Counted from the first letter of the stretch, positions 1-5,175 are shown. The stretch: 5,439 nucleotides of DNA from Bdellovibrionales bacterium (GCA_005792225.1 SXSP01000120.1:1-5439), one strand, 5' to 3'. The notes: a model not told the origin generated them from the sequence alone. Numbers and translations: made by a program.

Positions 1-24
1 CTCGTGCGTGCGGACGCGCACGGG
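1..24. repeat. Inverted repeat / hairpin at window edge
   Basis: Positions 1-10 can pair with 15-24 around the loop CGGA (11-14), giving a 10-bp stem that includes two G-T (G-U) pairs. No T-tract follows, so it is not a canonical intrinsic terminator. It touches the window edge, so its full extent is unknown. It may be the 3' hairpin of an unseen upstream gene or part of a palindromic cluster around the transposase. The pairing is directly visible; the role is not. Confidence 0.35.
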
Positions 25-64
25 TCCTGCACTCCAAGGACGGAAGATCTCCGCGACCGATGCC

Positions 65-93
65 GTAGCACGAGTACGCGGCGGGCGCCGTGC
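65..93 (+). repeat. Weak REP-like palindrome (GTAG + stem) upstream of RAYT
   Basis: GTAG at 65-68 is followed by an imperfect palindrome. GCACG (68-72) pairs with CGTGC (89-93), and an inner GCG (78-80) pairs with CGC (86-88) around a 5-nt loop, leaving a 5-nt bulge (73-77). REP elements mobilised by RAYT proteins are short imperfect palindromes carrying a 5' GTAG-type tetranucleotide and usually flank the RAYT gene. This element has the right orientation and position but a poor stem, and it is not visibly homologous to the better element at 794-824. It may be chance in GC-rich DNA. Confidence 0.22.
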
Positions 94-212
94 GGGACAT
101 ATGAACCAGAATAACATTGCCCGCACATCCGCCACCATAGCGCAAGACGCGCACAGCAACAAAATATGTTTACAGTTGCAAACCAAACAAAATAAAGCTA
201 CTTTCCCCCTCG

Positions 213-797
213 ATGAAACTCCCTCGCCAAGCGGATCTCTTCGCAAACGACACCGATCATCGCCCGCGCCGCTACACTCACGGTGGCGATACTTCGAAAG
301 GTAAACGTAAACTCTCGCGCCCGCTTGACCGCAGGAAGCCCGCGCATCTCACATTGAAATCAACCAAAGCCAAAGGTCCGCTGAACTTCCGCAGTCCGCG
401 CAACAAACTCTATATTGAGAGAGTCGTCGAGAAATGGGCGCGCAAACTTGGTATCACCATTCACGCTCAACAAAACGTCGGAAATCACATTCATCTCATC
501 GTGAGCTTTCCGCGTAGGGAAGCGGTTCAGAACTTCATGCGAACGGTTGCGGGGCTCATCGCGAGACACGTGACGGGTGCGAAGAAGGGGAGGCCCTTCG
601 GCGAACGGTTTTGGGATGCGCTCGCGTTCTCACGGGTTGTCCACGGTGAAAGAGATCTGTGGAATCTCAAGCGCTACATTCTCAAAAACGAAGTTGAGGC
701 TGAGTTCGGTGGGAGCGCGCGTGATGGAGTTGAGCGATTTGATGAAGCGGATCGCAAGGCGAGGAAGACCGGAAGGCCGATCACCGACTTTTTGTAG
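213..797 (+). CDS. REP-associated tyrosine transposase (RAYT), Y1/HUH family
   Basis: The 194-aa protein has the single Y1 (IS200/TnpA-like) domain. The HUH metal-binding motif is His92-Ile93-His94 in the context NVGNHIHLIVSFP. The likely catalytic tyrosine is Tyr155 in WNLKRYILKNEVEA, on the helix that usually carries it. The Arg/Lys-rich N-terminus (HGGDTSKGKRK, then RPLDRRKPAHLTLKS at about 36-50) resembles the RAYT subgroup whose members contain 'R.P.HLTL'. Enzymes of this family nick and rejoin single-stranded DNA through a phosphotyrosine link. RAYTs act on REP palindromes and are generally vertically inherited single-copy genes rather than parts of mobile insertion sequences. The start at 213 is the first ATG in frame and keeps the basic N-terminus, but it lacks a clear Shine-Dalgarno. 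The gene appears intact. Its stop codon overlaps a GTAG that opens a REP-like hairpin, and it converges on the clpP-like gene with 36 bp between the two stops. Confidence 0.88.
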   Translation: MKLPRQADLFANDTDHRPRRYTHGGDTSKGKRKLSRPLDRRKPAHLTLKSTKAKGPLNFRSPRNKLYIERVVEKWARKLGITIHAQQNVGNHIHLIVSFPRREAVQNFMRTVAGLIARHVTGAKKGRPFGERFWDALAFSRVVHGERDLWNLKRYILKNEVEAEFGGSARDGVERFDEADRKARKTGRPITDFL

Positions 798-824
798 GCG
801 CGGGCGAGCGTGGGCTCACCCGCG
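794..824 (+). repeat. REP-like element: GTAG plus imperfect hairpin at RAYT stop
   Basis: GTAG (794-797) contains the TAG stop of the transposase gene. One base later CGCGGGCGAGC (799-809) faces GCTCACCCGCG (814-824) around a GTGG loop. This is an 11-bp stem with a single C/A mismatch (805 against 818). A GTAG tetranucleotide followed by a short imperfect palindrome is the defining layout of enterobacterial and pseudomonad REP sequences, and RAYT genes are typically bordered by REPs. There is no T-tract on either strand, so it is not a textbook intrinsic terminator. It sits in the 36-bp gap between convergent genes and could still slow transcription from both sides. That it is a true REP is inference until other genomic copies are found. 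Confidence 0.5.
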
Positions 825-833
825 AGAAATGCA

Positions 834-1451
834 TCAGATGCGGATGTCGTCGCGTTTATAAACAATTTTTGAGATATGGCCCCATTCGACGGCGGCTTCG
901 GGGGTCATCCAGTTGTCGCGGTCGAGGGCTTTTTTGACTTCTTCGGGGGTGCGTTTGCACTCTTTTACGTAGAGGTCGATGATGCGGTGTTTGGTTTCGA
1001 TCAAATCCTTCGCGTGGATTTCGATGTCGGAGACCGAGCCGCCGATGCCCGAGATTGAAGGTTGGTGGATCAGGATCTTCGAATTCGGGAATGCGAAGCG
1101 GTGTTCGGGCTTGGCTGCGAGAGTGATGATCGAGCCCATGCTCGCGGCCAGGCCGGTGACGACCGTGACGACGGGTGGGCGTACGAAGCGGGCGCAATCG
1201 AAGATCGAGAAGCCAGAGTGGACTTCGCCGCCGGGACTGTTGATGAAGAGATAGATCGGATCTTTATCGTTGTGGCGCTCGAGCGCGAGGAGTTTGGAGT
1301 TCACGGCGTGCGCGAGCTTCGGATCCACTTGCGTTGAGATCAGCACGATGCGCGCTTCGAAGAGCTCGCGCTCGACTTGCGGGCCGGATTGTTTTTCGAC
1401 TTTGTCAGCGGGTGTTTCTTTTTCGTTGCCGTCTTTGCCATTCAGGATCAC
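834..1451 (-). CDS. clpP: Divergent ClpP-family serine peptidase
   Basis: The 205-aa product has the ClpP fold signature with a complete catalytic triad: Ser104 in GLAASMGS, His129 in ILIHQPS and Asp179 in DRDNWMTPEAA. It also has the FINSPGGEV oxyanion-hole segment and the closing EAAVEWGHI motif. ClpP forms a tetradecameric barrel that degrades proteins fed by AAA+ unfoldases such as ClpX or ClpA in the cytoplasm. Here the usual GQAASMGA reads GLAASMGS. The N-terminus (about residues 1-28, NGKDGNEKETPADKVEKQSG) is a hydrophilic charged stretch unlike the standard axial-loop region. I start the gene at GTG 1451 because a strong GAGGAGG lies 8 nt upstream. A TTG at 1484 in frame would add 11 residues but has no ribosome site. 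No clpX or tig neighbour is visible, which suggests a secondary paralogue rather than the housekeeping ClpP. The gene follows exoD on the same strand after 85 bp. Confidence 0.9.
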   Translation of the reverse strand: MILNGKDGNEKETPADKVEKQSGPQVERELFEARIVLISTQVDPKLAHAVNSKLLALERHNDKDPIYLFINSPGGEVHSGFSIFDCARFVRPPVVTVVTGLAASMGSIITLAAKPEHRFAFPNSKILIHQPSISGIGGSVSDIEIHAKDLIETKHRIIDLYVKECKRTPEEVKKALDRDNWMTPEAAVEWGHISKIVYKRDDIRI

Positions 1452-1459
1452 GGTGCGGG

Positions 1460-1466
1460 CCTCCTC
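1460..1466 (-). promoter_or_regulatory. Ribosome binding site of clpP (decides GTG start)
   Basis: On the minus strand this reads GAGGAGG, an almost perfect anti-16S match. It lies 8 nt before the GTG at 1451. It falls inside the longer frame that opens at TTG 1484 and so argues for the shorter protein. Confidence 0.75.
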
Positions 1467-1469
1467 AAG

Positions 1470-1488
1470 ATGATTTCCCTTCAATCAT
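1470..1488 (-). promoter_or_regulatory. Perfect inverted repeat in clpP 5' leader
   Basis: On the minus strand ATGATT and AATCAT, perfect 6-bp inverted arms, enclose a 7-nt loop (GAAGGGA). The element ends 3 nt before the GAGGAGG ribosome site of clpP. It could be a small leader hairpin affecting ribosome access or an operator half-site pair. The arms are AT-rich and short, so stability would be low and chance is possible. Confidence 0.3.
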
Positions 1489-1536
1489 GACAAGTGGGCC
1501 CCGCGTTCGTCTACCATGCGGCGCGTTTTAATGCGT

Positions 1537-2172
1537 CTAGGACTCGAGGAGCTTCACCGAGGCGAGATAAGGGAGCACGACAAGGGCGGTGAAGAAAGCG
1601 AGCGTAATGAGCGTGGTCAGGTGGCCGAGTGAGATGGCCAGGTAATCTTCTTCGAGAGTTCCCCAGCTGATCAGGAAAATCGAGATCGCGGGGAGGGTGT
1701 TGGTGAATGGGATAGGAAGCGGCAGCGAAAGGAGCGCTCCGTGCAGAAGAAAAAGGCATCCATTCAACCGTTTCAACCAGAGCTGACGACAAACACCCCG
1801 GCCCCGCGGTTTGACCAGGTGTTCGAGTCGAGTCAGTAAGGCCTCGAGACCTGAACAAATTTTCAAAACGCTAGAGCCGTCGAGTTTCATTTTTCCAAGG
1901 CGTTGAGGAACATAGGGCGGTCGATAGAGGAGCGTGAACACACCAAGAATCGCGAGCGTGAGCCCGAATGGAGTGGAGAGCCCCGGCAGCGGAATCGGTT
2001 GCAAAAATGGCAGGCAGAGGAACATGCCGAGAAAGGCGTGTCCTTTCGGCCCCACGATTTGCAAGAGGGACTGCAAGCTTACGGAGGACTTTCCGGCTTC
2101 TTCGCGAACCAAGTGAACCAGATCGGAGAACCGTTCGCCTTCGCCGGAGATTCCGCTGTCGTCTTTCATCAT
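1537..2172 (-). CDS. ExoD-family integral membrane protein
   Basis: This 211-aa membrane protein matches the ExoD (exopolysaccharide synthesis ExoD-like) family. After a soluble N-terminal helix region (about 1-42) comes the signature GHAFLGMFLCLPFLQPIPLPG, then STPFGLTLAILGVFTLLY. A related second half follows with SLPLPIPFTNTLPAISIFLISWG. Two Pro-rich 'P.PIP/IPLPG' motifs in the two halves, at about 55-64 and 150-156, point to the internal two-fold repeat usual for this family. Hydrophobic segments lie near 46-83, 138-171 and 176-204. ExoD was named from rhizobial exopolysaccharide and alkali-sensitivity mutants, and its molecular role is unclear, so I give no precise function. The start is one of two adjacent ATGs (2172 or 2169). 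No good Shine-Dalgarno is seen. A 3-codon ATG frame at 2182 ends in a TGA that overlaps the ATG at 2172 and might couple initiation. The gene is divergent from the barrel-protein gene and lies upstream of clpP on the same strand. Confidence 0.82.
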   Translation of the reverse strand: MMKDDSGISGEGERFSDLVHLVREEAGKSSVSLQSLLQIVGPKGHAFLGMFLCLPFLQPIPLPGLSTPFGLTLAILGVFTLLYRPPYVPQRLGKMKLDGSSVLKICSGLEALLTRLEHLVKPRGRGVCRQLWLKRLNGCLFLLHGALLSLPLPIPFTNTLPAISIFLISWGTLEEDYLAISLGHLTTLITLAFFTALVVLPYLASVKLLES

Positions 2173-2328
2173 TCGTTCATAAAGGATGAAGCGGGTGCGA
2201 TTGGCAAGTCAATCGATGGTGAGTCGAGTGATAAGGGTCGAGTCGGAGAGAGGGAATCACCTTGGCCCGCGACCCGATTTGGAGTACGACATTTTGCTGT
2301 GGCAATTCTGGTCATTCGAGGTGTTGCA
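2173..2328. promoter_or_regulatory. Divergent intergenic region with interrupted palindrome
   Basis: These 156 bp must hold the promoters for exoD (minus) and for the barrel/tolC operon (plus). An 18-bp interrupted palindrome, CGATTG-N6-CAATCG, lies at 2198-2215, centred about 35 bp before the exoD ATG. Its right arm overlaps a minus-strand TTGACT (2212-2207), a good -35 match, but no decent -10 follows at 16-18 nt. GTCGAGT is directly repeated at 2223-2229 and 2237-2243, a 14-bp spacing. For the plus strand I cannot pick a convincing -35/-10 pair. The ribosome site before the ATG at 2329 is GAGGTG (2318-2323) with a 5-nt spacer. Confidence 0.45.
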
Positions 2329-3225
2329 ATGAAGCAGTTGCAGGTCGTCCTTTACGCGTTCTTAGCTTTCGTTTTTGCCCTTCCCGCTTACGCACAAGAT
2401 AAATCCAATTCTCTCTCGGAGTACGGGTTCTCCGTTCGCGATCCGAAGAAGAACAACAAGACTCAGTCGAAAGCCTCGGGCTCGCAATCTTCGCGCGCAT
2501 CGGGCACGAAGAAGCGCGTGACGAAACTTCCGGAGAAGAAGGGAAGTCTCGTCGAGCAGGCCGCGACCGAACTCGTGATTCAGCCGGCGGACCAGAGTCC
2601 GCAGGTGGTCGTGACGGCGGCAACGGTTCGTTCGCAAGTTCAGGCGGTGATGAATCCGATTCGTCGTCCTTCGTTTCTCGTGGGGCTCTCGGTGCAACCC
2701 TACGAGCCGCGCGGTCGAGCGCAGCTTCAGGGCGTGGAGCCCGCCGACCTCGGTCATCCCGGTGTGCGTGCGATGCCCGCGCTTGAGCTGCGTTGGCTCC
2801 CGGTTCGCCTTGAGCAGATTCCCGGAACGACTTTCGGCCTCTTTGGTTCTCTCGGCTACGTTCAGCATCAGATCGCGATCGAAGCTCCGACGGGTGTGAT
2901 CATCCAGGATGCGCGCCTGAACACCTACAAAACTCAACTGGGGCTCTCGGGAACTTGGCACAGAAGTGATCTTGCGAAATGGGGAATCCGCGGGGAGCTC
3001 GGCGGTGGACAGCTCGCGGCGGTTCAATCGTCGTCGTCCAGTTACGCCAATGCCTCGAACTCGCTCAACTTCCTATCGGCGGGAGCCTATTTGGATTGGG
3101 AAGTCATTGACCGCGTGACGCTCTCCGCGGGTTATGATCACCGGATTCCGAGCGGAACCGAGACGGCGAATCTCCGCATTCCGCGACAGAACTTCATGCT
3201 CGGAGTTTCTGGAGGCTTTCAGTGA
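2329..3225 (+). CDS. Secreted outer-membrane beta-barrel-like protein with basic linker
   Basis: The 298-aa product starts with a clear Sec signal peptide: MKQLQ, a hydrophobic core at about 6-19, and likely cleavage after ALPAYA at residue 22. Residues about 36-72 form a Lys/Ser/Thr-rich, probably disordered linker. From about 115 to the end the chain alternates hydrophobic and polar residues in repeated strand-like segments rich in Gly and aromatics (FLVGLSVQPY, ALELRWLPVRL, FGLFGSLGYVQHQIAI, KTQLGLSGTWH, WGIRGELGGGQL, LSAGAYLDWEVI, VTLSAGYDHRI, FMLGVSGGFQ). About eight strands are suggested, consistent with a small outer-membrane barrel. I recognise no named family. The ATG at 2329 is chosen for the signal peptide and the GAGGTG ribosome site; the frame stays open far upstream but only as a shadow of exoD. 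The stop overlaps the start of the tolC-like gene, so the two form an operon and probably act in the same envelope process. Confidence 0.72.
   Translation: MKQLQVVLYAFLAFVFALPAYAQDKSNSLSEYGFSVRDPKKNNKTQSKASGSQSSRASGTKKRVTKLPEKKGSLVEQAATELVIQPADQSPQVVVTAATVRSQVQAVMNPIRRPSFLVGLSVQPYEPRGRAQLQGVEPADLGHPGVRAMPALELRWLPVRLEQIPGTTFGLFGSLGYVQHQIAIEAPTGVIIQDARLNTYKTQLGLSGTWHRSDLAKWGIRGELGGGQLAAVQSSSSSYANASNSLNFLSAGAYLDWEVIDRVTLSAGYDHRIPSGTETANLRIPRQNFMLGVSGGFQ
3211..3215 (+). promoter_or_regulatory. Ribosome binding site for the tolC-like gene
   Basis: GGAGG lies within the last codons of the barrel gene, 6 nt before the GTG at 3222. The GTGA overlap (3222-3225) joins this start to the preceding TGA stop, which indicates translational coupling. 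Confidence 0.75.
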
Positions 3226-4655
3226 TTCGTTCGTTAACGTTGATTGCACTCGCCGTTCTCACCACGCAATCCGCGCACGCGGCGCTGAAGCTCTCGCCGC
3301 AGACGGTGGTGGATCTCGCGCTCAAGCAGGGGCTCGAGGCCAAGCGCGCGGAACTTGAGGCGCAGCGCTCGTACCTGACGCTCCAGCAGGCGTTGGGTGA
3401 ATTTGATTTTCAAATTTCGCTGAAGACTGGGTACGAGTACAATCAGGCGCAGACGATCGCCGGAGTTAACAACCTCGTCGATCGCACCTTAACGACGACG
3501 GGGTTGCTCTCGAAAAGAATTCGGACGGGTACGACGTTCGAGCTCGAGTACATCAACACGCAGCAGGCATCCATTCTCGATGCCTCGAGTGCGGGCAATC
3601 GGCTCCCCAATGCGCACCTTCAATCTACCCAGCTCACGCTTCGCCAGGCTCTTTGGAGAAACACGTTTGGTTATGCGGATCGACTCGGAGTCGCCATCGG
3701 CGAAACGGGGGTAAAGGCCGCGCACGAAACTCGTGATGAAGCGCTTGAGACGGTTCTCCTCGATGCGATGACGCGTTTTTGGGAGACCTACACCGCCGAT
3801 CAGCAGCTTCAAGAGGACATCGCCGCGCGCGAGAAGTACGAGCAACTGGTGAGAAACGTTCGTCGTCGCTCGGGGTTTAATCTTGCAACTCCGGGTGAGC
3901 TTCCGAGACTTGAAGCCGAGTTGATCACGGCCGACCAAAAGGTGAAAACCTCGTCAGCGGCTTATTTGGCATCGGTGGATCGTCTCCTGACGGCCCTTCA
4001 GATCAAAACGGGTGAACAGGTTTCGATCGAAGTTCCGAACGCGCTCCCGCCCGTGCCGAAGGTCGAGCCGAAGAACGTCGAGAACCTCCGTACGCTCCGG
4101 ATCGCGCAGTTGAATTACGAAATCGCCGATCGCAATCTGCGCAGAACCAAGTGGCGGGCGTATCCTCAGTTTGACCTAGTCGCGCGCGGACGCACGACGG
4201 GCGTTGATGAAGATCGCAGTCGCGCTTCGGCCGAGATGAACGCCATCAACTATCCGACGTACTTCATTGGAGTTGAAATCTCCACGGCGCTCGATTCGGA
4301 TCTCCTTCGCGGTCAGATCGCCGATGCTGAGGTTCAGTTCGCTCAATCGCAAAACAACTTGAACCTCGAGCGCGACAATCGCACCAACGAACTTCGCGAT
4401 TTCGAGCGCCAGGTCTCGAGCCAATACTCCGTCGCGAAAACGTCCCTAGAAGTCGTAGAGTTGCGGGACCGTGTGGTGAGACAACTTGAAGCCGCTTATC
4501 GGCAGGGAAGGCAGCCGCTCGTCGAACTGATTCGGGCTTACAACGATCTTTTCGCGGCTCAACGGGCCCGTGCGAAGGCAGTCGGCGATTATCACATCAT
4601 CCTGAATCGCTGGGCGGCGTCCCGCGATGAACTCGTTGGAAACAACGTTCACTGA
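3222..4655 (+). CDS. TolC-family outer membrane efflux/secretion channel protein
   Basis: This 477-aa protein has a Sec signal peptide (MIRSLTLIALAVLTTQSAHA, cleavage about residue 20) and the two-fold repeated helical/strand layout of TolC-type outer membrane efflux proteins. The first half opens with LSPQTVVDLALKQGLEAKRAELEAQRS, then strand-rich FDFQISLKTGYEYN and a long helical hairpin at about 160-265. The second half repeats the pattern: ENLRTLRIAQLNYEIADRNLRRTKWRAYPQFDLVARGRTTG, strand FIGVEIST, then helices to GRQPLVELIRAYNDLFAAQRARAKAVGDYHIILNRW. Length and motifs are normal for the family. TolC trimers form an outer membrane pore and periplasmic tunnel used by RND, ABC or MFS exporters and type I secretion. 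The GTG start is supported by GGAGG 6 nt upstream and the 4-bp overlap with the barrel gene. No fusion protein or pump gene is adjacent inside the window, so the substrate cannot be inferred. Confidence 0.9.
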   Translation: MIRSLTLIALAVLTTQSAHAALKLSPQTVVDLALKQGLEAKRAELEAQRSYLTLQQALGEFDFQISLKTGYEYNQAQTIAGVNNLVDRTLTTTGLLSKRIRTGTTFELEYINTQQASILDASSAGNRLPNAHLQSTQLTLRQALWRNTFGYADRLGVAIGETGVKAAHETRDEALETVLLDAMTRFWETYTADQQLQEDIAAREKYEQLVRNVRRRSGFNLATPGELPRLEAELITADQKVKTSSAAYLASVDRLLTALQIKTGEQVSIEVPNALPPVPKVEPKNVENLRTLRIAQLNYEIADRNLRRTKWRAYPQFDLVARGRTTGVDEDRSRASAEMNAINYPTYFIGVEISTALDSDLLRGQIADAEVQFAQSQNNLNLERDNRTNELRDFERQVSSQYSVAKTSLEVVELRDRVVRQLEAAYRQGRQPLVELIRAYNDLFAAQRARAKAVGDYHIILNRWAASRDELVGNNVH

Positions 4656-4656
4656 G

Positions 4657-4688
4657 GCTGCCGCTTTCGTTTCAAGCGAAACAACAGC
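4657..4688. terminator. Hairpin in convergent gap; possible weak bidirectional terminator
   Basis: Beginning one base after the tolC-like stop, GCTG (4657-4660) pairs with CAGC (4685-4688). Inside an internal loop, TTTCGTT (4665-4671) pairs with AGCGAAA (4675-4681), with one T-G pair, around the 3-nt loop TCA. It lies in the 67-bp gap between two convergent genes, where terminators for both are expected. No T-tract follows on either strand, so intrinsic termination is only a possibility. Confidence 0.3.
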
Positions 4689-4722
4689 GTCCGCCTGGCC
4701 GCAGTTCTTGCGCTTGACGAGA

Positions 4723-5109
4723 TCAAGGCAAGAAGCGCGCGCGTTCTTCTTTCGTCGGAATCCGGCAAGTCTCTTTCTTTCCCCAAACTTGGTAGCGATT
4801 TTTCGCGACGAGTTTGTAGCCGAGATCTCTGAGCGGGCGCGGGATGAGCTGCAATGCCCTCGCCGCCGGGCCCCAGCCGGGAAGCTCAAGCAAGAGTTGA
4901 ACAATCGCGTCTGATTGTCGGTAAACAGCCTGGTTTTTCGAGATCACGATGGATGCCAGGTTCTCGACATCGGTGCTCGGAAGTTCGCGCCGGGCCGTTT
5001 CTCCTTGCAGGGGAGCGAAGCGGAACTTGCCTTGAGAGTCTTTCCGCATGAGCCAATCCACGAGCTCGTTGCAGAGCCCGCAAACTCCATCGAAATAGAC
5101 GATCAACAT
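4723..5109 (-). CDS. DCC family thiol-disulfide oxidoreductase-like protein (DUF393)
   Basis: The 128-aa product has the hallmark DxxCxxC at the N-terminus: YFDGVCGLCN with Asp7, Cys10 and Cys13, directly after the first strand. This is a thioredoxin-like placement of the CxxC pair. The C-terminal part also fits the family, with a Tyr/Ala/Arg-Tyr segment (LGYKLVAKNRYQVWGKK), a further Cys in ETCRIP, and RFLP at the end. Members of the YuxK/DCC family are predicted disulfide-handling proteins of mostly unknown substrate, generally cytoplasmic; no signal peptide is seen here. I choose the ATG at 5109 because GAGG lies 6 nt upstream (5119-5116). The TTG at 5124 would overlap that site and add five unhelpful residues. 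The gene follows uppP on the same strand after 47 bp and is probably co-transcribed with it. Confidence 0.87.
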   Translation of the reverse strand: MLIVYFDGVCGLCNELVDWLMRKDSQGKFRFAPLQGETARRELPSTDVENLASIVISKNQAVYRQSDAIVQLLLELPGWGPAARALQLIPRPLRDLGYKLVAKNRYQVWGKKETCRIPTKEERARFLP

Positions 5110-5133
5110 CGGACACCTCGCCAAAGCCCCATA

Positions 5134-5175
5134 GCACGTGAATCAGAGCACGTGAATCAGAGCACGTGAAGCTGA
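5134..5175. repeat. Three tandem 14-bp units, each with CACGTG
   Basis: GCACGTGAATCAGA occurs exactly at 5134-5147 and 5148-5161. A third unit, GCACGTGAAGCTGA (12 of 14 matching), lies at 5162-5175. Each unit contains the palindrome CACGTG. The array covers the last six sense codons and the stop of uppP (stop at 5159-5157) and runs into the 47-bp gap before the DCC gene, ending about 25 bp from its start codon. The unit length is not a multiple of three. The exact identity of the two gap-side copies suggests a recent slippage duplication of the gene end. A role as spaced binding sites is possible but unsupported. Confidence 0.8.

Larger units (their letters stand above)
1..212. other. Gene-free, hairpin-rich lead-in upstream of the RAYT gene
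   Basis: I see no credible gene here. The one open frame that crosses it (from position 8 into the transposase) is arginine/serine-rich, resembles no family I know and overlaps the transposase in another frame. The first ~95 bases are GC-rich and full of short inverted repeats: 1-24, 24-41 (GTCCT/AGGAC around an 8-nt loop), 41-53 (CGGA/TCCG) and 65-93. From about 155 the sequence turns AT-rich, as expected for a promoter. A weak sigma70-like pair is TTGCAA at 176-181 and TACTTT at 199-204 with a 17-nt spacer. Its -10 box is poor and would lie only 8 nt from the ATG. An imperfect dyad, GTTTACAGTTGCAAAC (168-183, 12 of 16 positions symmetric), overlaps it. No clear Shine-Dalgarno precedes the ATG at 213. 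Confidence 0.5.

Noticed and set aside
8..304. Open frame of 98 codons ahead of and overlapping the transposase gene
   Set aside because: The composition is Arg/Ser-rich with no recognisable domain, it has no ribosome site, and it overlaps the well-supported transposase in another frame.
855..864. Perfect 10-bp palindrome GTTTATAAAC near the clpP 3' end
   Set aside because: It lies inside the clpP coding sequence and encodes the ordinary VYK segment; no regulatory context is visible.
1465..1488. Seven-codon leader peptide (MIEGKSS) before clpP
   Set aside because: No ribosome site precedes its ATG, and the frame is short enough to be chance; kept only as a note under the dyad.
1903..2328. 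N-terminal extension of the barrel-protein frame
   Set aside because: The extension reads antisense through exoD, is charged and low in hydrophobics, and would bury the signal peptide; the ATG at 2329 has a ribosome site.
2362..3027. Long minus-strand open frame (221 codons) opposite the barrel-protein gene
   Set aside because: Arg/Leu/His-rich shadow of a GC-rich gene. The plus-strand frame has a signal peptide, ribosome site and operon coupling that explain the region.
3033..3044. TCG-rich stretch in the barrel gene resembling a simple repeat
   Set aside because: Only three TCG codons in a polyserine loop; too short to call a contingency repeat.
4446..4904. Minus-strand frame overlapping the ends of the tolC-like and DCC genes
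   Set aside because: Conflicts with two genes that show clear family motifs and has no recognisable features of its own.
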